The position numbers were made by a program, and so were the translations under genes. The notes under the pieces were generated by a model that worked only from the letters and a program-made list of their open reading frames with translations, had not been told where the DNA came from and made no database searches. Shown in pieces: positions 41,327 through 49,874 of a stretch of DNA of 56,606 bases. The stretch comes from a bacterium (GTDB lineage: Bacteria > Chloroflexota > Anaerolineae > Caldilineales > Caldilineaceae). The stretch's first letter is position 1. Every line of letters starts with the position of its first letter. The stretch lies in the NCBI GenBank assembly GCA_016124945.1, contig WGMT01000071.1, forward strand, positions 1 through 56,606. The letters are read 5' to 3'.

Positions 41327-44218
41327 TTACGGCATTGTGCACTGTTGCCATCCACTTGTGCCTCGGCTCGCCGTGACAACTGGACGCTCGAAGTAGGAGA
41401 AAGCACGATTAGCAGATCTTTGCCTAGACTCTGGTTCATTTGTGAAGTCACTCGTATAGTAAGCGCTGTGTGGACGTGCCCCTATGAATTCGTCATCAAC
41501 GAAAACGTTAACGATCCCGCCAACTCTTACCAAAGCACGACCAGATTCAAGATTGTTTGTTACAGTCTCGTAGTAGCGGAACCTGTCGTCGATCTGAATA
41601 TTCGCTCCACCGCCCCAATCCTGTTCATTTAGAAACAAGAATAGAGGGGTATCTACTTCTTCAGTCAGAGAATCCAAGATTGCGTTCGTAGCAAAATCTA
41701 ACAAAACAACTCCCGAGCATGAAGACCAGATTGCAGTTTGAAGCCTGCCTTGCGCGACCAAGTTGAAGAAGTTCTGAATAGCTTGCTCAGGAGCATCTAA
41801 GTCATGCGGAGGGGCGGTGATTTCGAACGACTCGAGAATCGTGACTACAGACGGCATAAACAGGTCAAGTTGTCCTGAGGAGGCTTGTACTTCCACAATG
41901 GTCGTTGTTTTGTCTGCGTTTCGCAGTGCTATCCACGCTACGTCGACAGAGGACTGAGTCTCTACTGCCACAACAGCCTCACGCTCGGTATCTAGCTGAA
42001 TCGGCTTCTGAAAGCCTCGCCAAATTGCCTCGCCATATCGATTGCTCACAAAAGCCTCGAGCATCTCCGGTAATGATGCTACAAGTGGATCAGGCAGCAG
42101 CGCTGCTTCAATAACATAGACAGGCTCATAGACTGCGATCGCTACTTGGTTGGCTACTCCAGGTGTCAACTCAGGGCGACTATCGGTTAAAGCAATCCTT
42201 CGATCATTCACCAAGTTTACTTCGTAAGCATATTCGCTTGAAACAAAATTCCATGGCCTAGCTTCAGCGCCGATGATCTGCCAACCTTGAGGATAGCGAA
42301 CAAATATCCGATTCCCTGGTCCTACAGCATAGGATTCGGTCAAATCTGCCTGAGTCAAAGTCGTTAAAGGAGCAGATGGAGCAGCGAGTGCCCGAACCAC
42401 AGCATTGTCAACTTCGATTTGTGCAGCACCTTCTACGTCGTCTGAACTTCGCGCAATCCCAAACCCAACCGAACCACTAATATCACCAAGGCTGTCAAAG
42501 GTGGCAATCGCGCGTTCGCCAACCAACAGTGTGTAGGCATCCTCATCAACAATCAATGAGAAACGGAGTGGTTCATCCACTATAAACGGATTGAAGACCA
42601 TTGGGGCTGTTGTCGACGCAATCCTTTGCCTGCCTTGAAACAGCATGGCTAGCCCATGTGTCGGACAGTAGGAAATCACTTTGTAGTTATAGCCAGAATT
42701 CGCGTCGAAGACGATGAGTAGACACATGTCCGACGTGTTGGAAAGCTGTCCAATGACATCAAAGCTAAACTCATATGGTTCGTGAAACCTTGAAGCAATT
42801 GACCGGTTATCGAGAGTTACAATGTGATCAATGTAATTAGTACCAAACCTTGAATCGCTAAAGGCCATGAACAGGTTATATCGCCCTCGCTGAATCTCGG
42901 AGACCAGATTAACATCATAATTTGCTTTCCAGCCCTGGCTGTTGTCATTGAAGGACTCAGAAAACCACACATCGCCATCTTGTAAGGTGGTTTCAAATAG
43001 CGTCTGCGGCGCATCATCAGAAAACAGACGCGGCATCCCCATGTCATCAGGGGTTTCTGTAGTAGGTAACGCTTCGATCAAAACGTTATCAATCGATAAG
43101 TTCAGGACAGATCTTGTTTCTTTTGACCAGCCAATACCTACCCTGCCAAGGAAAGGTAGCAGCCGAGGCGTCTGCATTGCCAGTTTGTCATCAATCAAGA
43201 GGTTGTAGCCATAGCGCGTCACCTCAAGGCGAATACGCTGTTTTGTGCTTTGAATTGGAAATGGAACAGCAAGTTGACCGGATCGCAGAATTCCTGAATA
43301 CATAAATGAGCGAGGACGAGTAACTTCATAACGTCCATCAAAGTAGAGTTTGACTGTTAAAACGTAATTAGCTTCGTTCGGATTGGCATGTAGATAAAAC
43401 ATAATATGATCGTCAGGGCCATACATGACCGGCAATAGATCAAATGATAGCGCCATTGGCCCTCTCATCTCGATAAGGCTCTCACCTACGTAGGGGCCAA
43501 TGACGAGAGATCCGCCACGACGCTCACTATAGTCAACTGTATATGTACCGTCTCGCACAGTTGCCTGATCTTCGAAAGACCGCAAAACGTTCTCACTATC
43601 AGCACCGAAGTCGTCGGCGAAGAGCGGTTCATTAGTAAGCCCCGAGTCGTCACATTCGGCTGCAGCGATATCTGCGTGACTGAGTGTACGTGCAATATCA
43701 GCAAAGAGAGATGACTGATTTTGGGCCACTGTGACGTCTTGAAAATAGGCACCCAAAACCCCGCTTCCACCATCGCGAAACGAAACTGTGTACAACTTCA
43801 ATACTGTTCCTTCGATTCGGTTGTATAATTCTGATTCCGTTATTTGTCGACCATCAAATTCATATGTATCTGACGAGCGAGGGAAAAAGGCAGGACGTTC
43901 ACTATTGGCCTTGACATAGTCGACGACTAATGCCCATGCCTCCTGTGGTGGGCCAGATATTTTAGATGAAACAATGAGACCCTCTGTTCCTTCGACAGAA
44001 GTATGCAGGATCGCCAAGTCGCTCAATTCATTAACTTCCCAGCCACTTGGATAGCAAAACGTGATGCCCGAAGATGTGGTATAGGGTGCAGAAAGTGTTG
44101 AGATTTGTGCACTGGCAGACAAGTTGCCAAAACGATCTTCGAGCACAATAAGAGTAATTAGCGCTAACAAGAGTTGAAATAATCGGACCATGAAATTACA
44201 GAAACGTCTGCTTGTCAT
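41327..44218 (-). CDS. Large exported protein with concanavalin-like and PsbP-like domains
   Basis: This is a 963-residue exported protein of unknown function. An N-terminal hydrophobic segment (LFQLLLALITLIVL) is followed by a PsbP/DcrB-like unit containing FCYPSGWEV. Two laminin-G/concanavalin-like beta-sandwiches follow (around 200-390 and 415-610, with DDFGAD and SESFND openings and IDNVLIEAL/VDNAVVRAL endings). A second PsbP-like unit contains VRYPQGWQI, and an NTF2-like C-terminal domain comes last. The start at 44218 is chosen; a longer frame to 44299 overlaps the previous gene. Domain labels are by pattern only. The symmetric order suggests tandem duplication. Confidence 0.72.
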   Translation of the reverse strand: MTSRRFCNFMVRLFQLLLALITLIVLEDRFGNLSASAQISTLSAPYTTSSGITFCYPSGWEVNELSDLAILHTSVEGTEGLIVSSKISGPPQEAWALVVDYVKANSERPAFFPRSSDTYEFDGRQITESELYNRIEGTVLKLYTVSFRDGGSGVLGAYFQDVTVAQNQSSLFADIARTLSHADIAAAECDDSGLTNEPLFADDFGADSENVLRSFEDQATVRDGTYTVDYSERRGGSLVIGPYVGESLIEMRGPMALSFDLLPVMYGPDDHIMFYLHANPNEANYVLTVKLYFDGRYEVTRPRSFMYSGILRSGQLAVPFPIQSTKQRIRLEVTRYGYNLLIDDKLAMQTPRLLPFLGRVGIGWSKETRSVLNLSIDNVLIEALPTTETPDDMGMPRLFSDDAPQTLFETTLQDGDVWFSESFNDNSQGWKANYDVNLVSEIQRGRYNLFMAFSDSRFGTNYIDHIVTLDNRSIASRFHEPYEFSFDVIGQLSNTSDMCLLIVFDANSGYNYKVISYCPTHGLAMLFQGRQRIASTTAPMVFNPFIVDEPLRFSLIVDEDAYTLLVGERAIATFDSLGDISGSVGFGIARSSDDVEGAAQIEVDNAVVRALAAPSAPLTTLTQADLTESYAVGPGNRIFVRYPQGWQIIGAEARPWNFVSSEYAYEVNLVNDRRIALTDSRPELTPGVANQVAIAVYEPVYVIEAALLPDPLVASLPEMLEAFVSNRYGEAIWRGFQKPIQLDTEREAVVAVETQSSVDVAWIALRNADKTTTIVEVQASSGQLDLFMPSVVTILESFEITAPPHDLDAPEQAIQNFFNLVAQGRLQTAIWSSCSGVVLLDFATNAILDSLTEEVDTPLFLFLNEQDWGGGANIQIDDRFRYYETVTNNLESGRALVRVGGIVNVFVDDEFIGARPHSAYYTSDFTNEPESRQRSANRAFSYFERPVVTASRGTSGWQQCTMP

Positions 44219-44262
44219 GCAAAAGCCCTCTCTTGTTTTATGGGTGACTCGGCTATAACAAA

Positions 44263-44883
44263 CTATAGTGTGCTGATCTTGCGAAACACAATTCCCCACG
44301 CATGATCATTGAAACAACGAAAGATCTCGCACATGTCGTGCTCGTTGGCGAACCATTTAAGCCACGTAAAGTCTATGTTCCGGGTATGATTACTGCCCAA
44401 AAGCTTAGAGGCGAACTCTGGCTTGTACAGAGGGATATCGAGATCGTGGTCGGCAATCATGATGAGGCCATCACGACAGGTACATCTAACAACTTCCAGT
44501 AGTACACCAAAATGCTCCTCACTATGACCGACTATGAACGGTAGTAGGCTTAGGGTGAAAACCTTAGACTCAAATGGCAGATGTGAAGCGTCAGCAAGAA
44601 CTGGTACCAATGGATACTTCTGTCTAAGGAGTACATCATCCATTGCGGATCCTTTCCAAGCACAAACATCCACCAGTGTAATACTCTCCACCTTTTCAAC
44701 AGGAAGCAGATCATGATGAAGGCAAAATGCAACATAGGTATTGGACCATGGGACACCTTCACCAACGCTCAAAACGTGACCCTTCATAAAGTGGTGTAGG
44801 TATCTACCTAGAGCAATTCTTACAGCTCGTATCAAGTGCTGTTGATGCTGCCGAACGGCCTGAATCTGCTCATTTGGGGTCAT
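44263..44883 (-). CDS. Methyltransferase-like protein (class I SAM fold, degenerate motif I)
   Basis: This is a 206-residue protein. VLSVGEGVPWSN stands in the place of motif I (VLDxGxGxG), then DASHLPFESKVFTLSLLPF and EVVRCTCRDGLIMIADHD match the methyltransferase-11 pattern. The glycine-rich loop is not canonical, so SAM binding is uncertain. It starts 62 bp downstream of the radical SAM gene in the same direction, so it may modify the same product. The ribosome site is weak. Confidence 0.7.
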   Translation of the reverse strand: MTPNEQIQAVRQHQQHLIRAVRIALGRYLHHFMKGHVLSVGEGVPWSNTYVAFCLHHDLLPVEKVESITLVDVCAWKGSAMDDVLLRQKYPLVPVLADASHLPFESKVFTLSLLPFIVGHSEEHFGVLLEVVRCTCRDGLIMIADHDLDIPLYKPEFASKLLGSNHTRNIDFTWLKWFANEHDMCEIFRCFNDHAWGIVFRKISTL

Positions 44884-44945
44884 TGTTGCCTGTCTCTATG
44901 GGTAACAGTAGGTTAGCAAACGACTTTGCCAAGTTTGTGCAGTCA

Positions 44946-46415
44946 TTACTCTGTTCCTTCAAGGTACTCTGCTACTGTCTGAGAATGGCTTGGGCGATTT
45001 GTGTCGTAGTAGCTGTCTCGATAATCGCTGTAACTCCGATCAAAGTATGTTGTATCGGTATAAGAGATCTGAGGGCTATTGGACGAATGCTTATTTTTGA
45101 ACCAAGCGTCTTGGTCTTCCCGCCTTGGCGGACGATTGGAGTCATGGTACGTGTCTCGATAATCACTGTAGCTTCGATCAAAGTAGGTTGTATCCGTATA
45201 ACTATCAAGAGGAGTTATGTGATCTTCTTGAATGCGATGATTCCAACGTCGACGGATTTGCTCAACAACAGGCGCTAGTCGGCTTTTATTCTGGACATAG
45301 AACAGATGACGCATTTTTGTCGGTAGGCATTCAACATTTGCCTGTGACTTTGATCGGACGATAAACGCTTGGCATCCGAAGCTACAGATAGACTGTGCAT
45401 CGCATTGCTCGCAGTCATACCAATTTTCTGGCACCAACGTGTGGAATTTTTGGACTGCTTCATCGTACTGCACAAAGTCACTATCCAAATTCTTATCTAG
45501 ATTTCCCAAGAAATGCGACTGATCGTTCCACTGGAACCGACCACACGGCAGGATATTGCCATCAACTGTTACGCCTACGACTCGATTACCTGCACCGCAC
45601 TGTTTTTCATGGCATAGAGTATGTGCTATACGATGTTGACCATCATCGGAAGCAAAGAAACGAAGAAGTTCAAAAGACAGATTATCTTCAATAACCGACT
45701 GACCCTGAGTGCGAATCATATATTCCAACATGGCATGCTGTGCTTCAAAGACTTGCTCGGGTTTCATGTCAGACAAATTGATTCCTGTCCCTACTGAATA
45801 CACAACATTTGCTTTGAACTCATTAATGCAAATTTCACGGCTCAACCAATCACAGATCTCATCAAAGTTTTGATAATTGGATGAGTTGATTGTCATCAGT
45901 ACACCTGGTCGAATACCAGAGCGTATCAATTTGCGATAGTTGTCCACTGCCCGATCTCCGCGGCCACGCAAAGAATTTGAAATGGATGATGGGCCGTCCA
46001 TGCTGACACTAAGGTGAATGTTCAAATCCTTAAGCAAGCGAATCTTTCCTTGATCTAGTGCGATAATATTGGACTGCATTGCAATCACGGCGCGTTTACT
46101 ATGGATACCGGCAATTGCATGTGCATAGTGAGAAGCCGTTTGTAGCCATTCATTTGTCATCAAAGTTGGCTCACCACCATGCAAAAGGAACATGACATTA
46201 GGGCTCTGGGTGTTTTGAATTACCCGATCTACCAGCTTTCGAAAGATCTCAATGGACATGTCTTTACCAGCAGTAATGTGCTCATAACAATAGGCACAGT
46301 CGAGATTGCATCTATGTGTGACCTTAACAACCACAGTGCTGACGTTCTGAAATCGTCGATCAGAAGAAGAAGAACGCACCTCATCAGTAAGTTCTATTAC
46401 GGCGCTAGAGACCAT
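44946..46415 (-). CDS. Radical SAM/SPASM protein with a C-terminal tandem YxD-repeat tail (candidate self-encoded triceptide precursor)
   Basis: This is a 489-residue enzyme. The radical SAM cluster motif is C36-x3-C40-x2-C43 in HRCNLDCAYCYEH, followed by FLLHGGEP. A full SPASM set is visible: C268, C273, C291, C335, C338, C344, C348 and C363. These features fit peptide-modifying maturases, including the cyclophane-forming XyeB/FxsB/GrrM type, and more loosely sulfatase maturases. The tail is unusual: residues 406-429 and 452-475 are near-identical blocks, each with five Tyr-x-Asp motifs (YTD, YFD, YSD, YRD and YHD or YYD). The three-residue aromatic-x-x pattern is the kind of site such enzymes cross-link. 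Strong AGGAGGTGA before the ATG. It heads a six-gene minus-strand cluster. In-cis modification is inference. Confidence 0.9.
   Translation of the reverse strand: MVSSAVIELTDEVRSSSSDRRFQNVSTVVVKVTHRCNLDCAYCYEHITAGKDMSIEIFRKLVDRVIQNTQSPNVMFLLHGGEPTLMTNEWLQTASHYAHAIAGIHSKRAVIAMQSNIIALDQGKIRLLKDLNIHLSVSMDGPSSISNSLRGRGDRAVDNYRKLIRSGIRPGVLMTINSSNYQNFDEICDWLSREICINEFKANVVYSVGTGINLSDMKPEQVFEAQHAMLEYMIRTQGQSVIEDNLSFELLRFFASDDGQHRIAHTLCHEKQCGAGNRVVGVTVDGNILPCGRFQWNDQSHFLGNLDKNLDSDFVQYDEAVQKFHTLVPENWYDCEQCDAQSICSFGCQAFIVRSKSQANVECLPTKMRHLFYVQNKSRLAPVVEQIRRRWNHRIQEDHITPLDSYTDTTYFDRSYSDYRDTYHDSNRPPRREDQDAWFKNKHSSNSPQISYTDTTYFDRSYSDYRDSYYDTNRPSHSQTVAEYLEGTE
44991..45200 (-). repeat. Two coding repeats of the YxD peptide block (period 138 bp)
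   Basis: 45129-45200 and 44991-45062 (minus strand) encode the two 24-residue blocks, 46 codons apart. Over the 24 codons, seven differ synonymously and three give conservative changes (T/S, H/Y, S/T). The protein block is thus kept while the DNA has drifted. The linker between blocks (residues 430-451) is Arg/Asp/Lys/Ser-rich and not repeated. Confidence 0.93.
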
Positions 46416-46632
46416 TTGTCACCTCCTGGAATTGGTTAGGTTTGAGGCGAAGTTCGCCAGGTACGACAAGGAGTCCATGTCTAAACATACAACACATAAA
46501 AATTTCTCTTGAGACAGTACTATGGTACTAATCAACGCAAATGACACTAACGCCCTTTTCCCGTTTCAACCTCCCCACTCCCTCTCAACACACTCCACCA
46601 CCCTCCAACCCGCACCCCTACTTTCCGCCGGT

Positions 46633-46692
46633 TTGCCTCAAAGAAACTTTTTAGGCACAATACATACCTCGCATACGTGATAGAGTACTCTA
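46633..46692 (+). promoter_or_regulatory. Candidate promoter and 12-bp palindrome before the first NB-ARC gene
   Basis: A weak sigma70-like pair is TTGCCT (46633-46638), a 17-bp spacer and CACAAT (46656-46661). TAGAGTACTCTA (46681-46692) is a perfect palindrome just downstream, at a position suited to repression. The rest of the 295-bp divergent gap to the radical SAM gene holds no supported gene; two mini-frames before that gene were not accepted. Confidence 0.35.
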
Positions 46693-46710
46693 CGCTGGAG
46701 AATGCCTTAG

Positions 46711-48159
46711 ATGCCGCTGCCGACCCGCGTCGATCCCTCATCGCTCGTTGACTCCGTCCACCAGGCATTCAAAGATTGGAATGTCACCCACGACACTGAG
46801 AACGCGTTGACCAGCTTGCTGCTCTTCCAACGCGCCGCGCAAGGACACCCCGGCCGCCCGCCCCGCTTTGTCCTACAGCAGATGCTGCAAGATGCGCTCG
46901 CCTCACTGGCCCAAGAACACCCAGACGACGCTGCACTGCTTCGGCGCCGCTTCATCGAACAGGCAACCGCCTACACAGTTGCCAACGAAAGTGCCGTCTC
47001 CGAGAGTACTCTTTATAAGCTCCAGGCCTCTGCACTGCGCCGGCTGACCGACGCCCTCTGCCAACAAGAAGCAATGCTGCAAGAGACCCACCTCCACGGG
47101 CTTGTGGAACGGCTGGAACCGCCCACCTACACCCGCCTCTTTGGGGTGGACGAGCAACTGGATCAGCTCAGTGAGAAGTTGTTGGCCCCCGAGGCCCCGC
47201 CCATCTTGTCGATTGAAGGGATGGGCGGCCTGGGCAAGACGGCGCTGGCCGATGCCCTGGTGCGCCGCCTGTTGACGGACCGCAAGGTCACCGAAGTTGG
47301 CTGGGTGAGCGCACGCACCCACGTCCTCGACCTGACCGGACAAATTCAGACGGTGTCGCGACCGGCCCTCGAAGCCGAGGATCTTGTCGCCGCGCTGCAT
47401 ACGCAGTTGCTGCCCCAACGTTCGCTGCCCATACCAGAACGGGCGCTGACCGAGTTGCGCCGTCACCTCAAACAGACGCCACACCTGATCGTGGTAGACA
47501 ACCTGGAGACGGTCCTCGATCTTGAGGTGTTGTTGCCCCTCCTGCGTTCACTGGCCTCCCCTAGCCAATTCCTGCTCACAGCGCGCCGTTCGCTACAGGG
47601 AGACCCGGCGATCTGGCTCCATCGTGTGCCCCACTTAAGCCAGGAAAACGCGCTGCGTTTGATTCGTTACGAAGGCGAACGCATCAGCTTTCCACAGATC
47701 AGCGCCGCCGAGGACGCCGAACTGCTGCCCATCTACCACATCGTGGGCGGCAATCCGCTGGCGCTACGGCTGGTGGTCGGCCAGATCCAGCATCACGGGC
47801 TGGATACCTTCCTGGCCGGGCTGGTGGGGGCGACCGGCCAGGCGGCCGAAAATCTCTACACCTACATTTTCAGCAGCGCCTGGTCTATACTCGACAAGAA
47901 CAGCCAAGGGATGCTCCTGACCCTCGGCATTTTGGACCCAGGCGGCGCCGATCTCGAATACCTCTCCCGAACGGGGAATCTAGATCGAGGAGAGATCATC
48001 TCGGCATTGGATCGTCTGGTCTCGTTGAGTTTGGTGGAATGTTCCGCCGGCCTCACACAACGGCGCTACTCACTACACAGCCTCACCCGCGCATTCCTAC
48101 AGGAACAAGTTCGCAAATGGCAGACGCAGTCACCCTTGCAAACGGCAGCAATGCCCTGA
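46711..48159 (+). CDS. NB-ARC STAND ATPase (first pair)
   Basis: This is a 482-residue signal-transduction ATPase. Residues 1-140 are helical and unfamiliar, perhaps a recruitment domain. NB-ARC: P-loop EGMGGLGKTAL (169-179), Walker B LIVVDNLE, sensor-like LLTARRS, GNPLALRLV and a winged-helix end with LHSLTR resembling the MHD motif. The sensor (TPR) portion is on a separate overlapping gene, so the usual single STAND polypeptide is split. Divergent from the radical SAM gene. Roles of such proteins range from regulation to anti-phage defence; not decidable here. Confidence 0.87.
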   Translation: MPLPTRVDPSSLVDSVHQAFKDWNVTHDTENALTSLLLFQRAAQGHPGRPPRFVLQQMLQDALASLAQEHPDDAALLRRRFIEQATAYTVANESAVSESTLYKLQASALRRLTDALCQQEAMLQETHLHGLVERLEPPTYTRLFGVDEQLDQLSEKLLAPEAPPILSIEGMGGLGKTALADALVRRLLTDRKVTEVGWVSARTHVLDLTGQIQTVSRPALEAEDLVAALHTQLLPQRSLPIPERALTELRRHLKQTPHLIVVDNLETVLDLEVLLPLLRSLASPSQFLLTARRSLQGDPAIWLHRVPHLSQENALRLIRYEGERISFPQISAAEDAELLPIYHIVGGNPLALRLVVGQIQHHGLDTFLAGLVGATGQAAENLYTYIFSSAWSILDKNSQGMLLTLGILDPGGADLEYLSRTGNLDRGEIISALDRLVSLSLVECSAGLTQRRYSLHSLTRAFLQEQVRKWQTQSPLQTAAMP

Positions 48160-49358
48160 TCCCCGACCTTGCCCCACACTTCCAGCAGTTGACAGTTCGC
48201 ATCGGCGCGGCATTGCTGGCTGATCTACGTGCAGACAAAGACGCTATGCTGCGTTTTGCTCGCTCTGCCGAGGAACGACGACATGCTCAGCGCATCCTCG
48301 CGCAACTCCTGGCCATGCCCGACGCATGGTCGTTGACGCGCGATTTGCTCCTGACGCTGGCTGCGCCTATGACAGATGCCGGCCACCGCCACGAGTGGAT
48401 GCCTGTCCTCGTTCAGGGGCTGGTGCAGAGCAAGGCAAACGGCGACACCATAGCAGCGGTCGATCTGAGTTTTCAGCTTGGTCTGCTTTATCAATCGTTG
48501 AGCAACTACCTGACATCTGATGCCTATTTGCATGAGAGCCACTCGCTTGCAATTAAAAATGGAGACCGCCGCAATCAAGCGCGTGCGCTGAACTCACTTG
48601 CCTTCAACGCACGCCTACGCCGTGTAAATGACAAAGCGCACGAACTGGTTAAGTTAGCCATGCAAGTAGCCGGTGAAGACGCACAGCAGTTGGGTTGGAG
48701 CCATATGGTATTGGGCTGTTTGGCCGGTGATCAAGGAGAATGGCATACTGCCATCGAGCATTGGCAACGCTCGCTTTACCTGTACGCATCCATTAATGAC
48801 CAGGTGAAGGTAGCATGGCGTCTGCGCGATCTTGGGCTGGCGCACCTTGCGCTAAAGGAGTATGCAACAGCAATTAGTTACCATCAGCGTGCTATAGCAA
48901 CTTGTCAGGAACAGGCAAACCCCTTGCAAACGGCCGTAGCACAAATGAACCTGGGGAATGTGTACGTTGCCTGTGGGCAGGCCACAGAAGCGCTTCCACT
49001 TTACTGGCAGGCTGAGGAGATCTTTCGCCAGTTGGCAGATCAGCGCCATCTAGCAATGGTCTACAACAACATTGCGTTTGCCTATGATCAAACAGAAGCG
49101 TGGCAACAAGCGGAACAGACCTACCATTCCAGTATTGAACGCTGGCAAATGCTTGATGAGGCTGTTTCGTTGGCCAACGCAATGGTTGGGTTGGGTGTTG
49201 TCTACCTACGGCAGAAATGCTATGAACAGGCAGTTTCCCTTTTTAATCAGGCGTTGAGTCATGTAGTTGATAGCGTTCAACCTGCCGGGATAGAGAAAGC
49301 GCAAGAGATTCGCCGCCACATTGAAGAAGCGCAGACTGCATTACAACAGAAACCATGA
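48117..49358 (+). CDS. TPR-repeat protein partner of the first NB-ARC ATPase
   Basis: This is a 413-residue protein of tetratricopeptide repeats from about 130 on, with clear units such as AWRLRDLGLAHLALKEYATAI, VAQMNLGNVYVACGQATEAL and AMVYNNIAFAYDQTEAWQQAE. The ATG at 48117 lies inside the end of the ATPase gene (43-bp overlap), so translation is probably coupled. It probably provides the ligand-sensing superhelix that is normally the C-terminus of STAND proteins. A second similar pair follows at 49875-52705. Confidence 0.85.
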   Translation: MADAVTLANGSNALIPDLAPHFQQLTVRIGAALLADLRADKDAMLRFARSAEERRHAQRILAQLLAMPDAWSLTRDLLLTLAAPMTDAGHRHEWMPVLVQGLVQSKANGDTIAAVDLSFQLGLLYQSLSNYLTSDAYLHESHSLAIKNGDRRNQARALNSLAFNARLRRVNDKAHELVKLAMQVAGEDAQQLGWSHMVLGCLAGDQGEWHTAIEHWQRSLYLYASINDQVKVAWRLRDLGLAHLALKEYATAISYHQRAIATCQEQANPLQTAVAQMNLGNVYVACGQATEALPLYWQAEEIFRQLADQRHLAMVYNNIAFAYDQTEAWQQAEQTYHSSIERWQMLDEAVSLANAMVGLGVVYLRQKCYEQAVSLFNQALSHVVDSVQPAGIEKAQEIRRHIEEAQTALQQKP

Positions 49359-49371
49359 TCTCTAGTTGGGT

Positions 49372-49419
49372 CTGCTCGCAGACTTTCCAGGTATTTCGGC
49401 CTGGCAAATCTGCGAGCAG
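49372..49419. terminator. 20-bp imperfect hairpin between convergent genes
   Basis: CTGCTCGCAGACTTTCCAGG (49372-49391) pairs with CCTGGCAAATCTGCGAGCAG (49400-49419) with about two mismatches around an 8-base loop. No T-run. It lies between the TPR gene and the convergent small peptide gene and may serve both. Confidence 0.55.
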
Positions 49420-49438
49420 CTAACGGTGCCCGTTTAGG

Positions 49439-49612
49439 TTACCCACCACCACTGCCTGAGCTGCATTGTGTTCCACACGCAACCAACGCTGCTTCATTTA
49501 ATAGGTCATAGCCGCCGTGTTTTCCCCCGATCTGCCAACTAAGTGCAGCCACGAATAGTACGACGAGCAGAAGCTTGCGGCTGCGAAGCTTTACGGTTTC
49601 TCCAGATACCAT
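49439..49612 (-). CDS. Small exported peptide, 57 residues, Gly/Cys-rich end
   Basis: An ATG at 49612 with AGGAG about nine bases upstream opens a 57-codon frame ending at TAA (49439-49441). The peptide has a basic start (VKLRSRK), a hydrophobic core LLLVVLFVAAL typical of a signal peptide, then GGKHGGYDLLNEAALVA and a C-terminal CGTQCSSGSGGG. I do not recognise a family. It is convergent to the first TPR gene and divergent from the second NB-ARC gene. Small secreted peptides beside TPR regulators recall peptide-signalling systems, but no direct evidence exists. It occupies part of the gap 49359-49874. Confidence 0.55.
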   Translation of the reverse strand: MVSGETVKLRSRKLLLVVLFVAALSWQIGGKHGGYDLLNEAALVACGTQCSSGSGGG

Positions 49613-49807
49613 GTCAATGTTCTCCTGTTAGTGGAGATCATTGAGTTGAGGGGCCCCACCGGCATTGCGCCGGCTCGCATGCGTCCGCTCAACAATCTGA
49701 GAAATGTCGGTTCTTGTGTACGCAAGAGGACCCAAGCATACGCGCTGTTGCCCGACTTTTTCGGTGTAGGCTCGCCGGAAAGAGACCGAATTGACTCTGA
49801 AAGCTCA

Positions 49808-49855
49808 GAGTGCGTGTTGGAGTGCGTGTCGGAGTGCGTGTCGGAGTGCGTGTCG
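49808..49855 (+). repeat. Four 12-bp tandem repeats in the leader of the second NB-ARC gene
   Basis: GAGTGCGTGTYG is repeated four times (first with T, others with C at the Y), ending 19 bp before the start codon and right before the GGAGAAGGA ribosome site. Being 12 bp, copy-number change keeps frame but alters leader length and structure. Confidence 0.9.
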
Positions 49856-49874
49856 GAGAGAGTTAGGAGAAGGA

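Noticed and set aside
44946..46415. Radical SAM protein as maturase for the sulfatase at 1051
   Set aside because: Sequence motifs are compatible, but the genes are over 40 kb apart and the YxD tail is not a feature of sulfatase maturases. Kept only as an alternative.
46416..46510. Two mini-frames (about 19 and 30 codons) just upstream of the radical SAM gene, one containing a Phe-Ala-Ser triplet
   Set aside because: Neither has a convincing ribosome site. One ends inside the rSAM Shine-Dalgarno and the other overlaps the rSAM start, so a separate precursor peptide is not supported.
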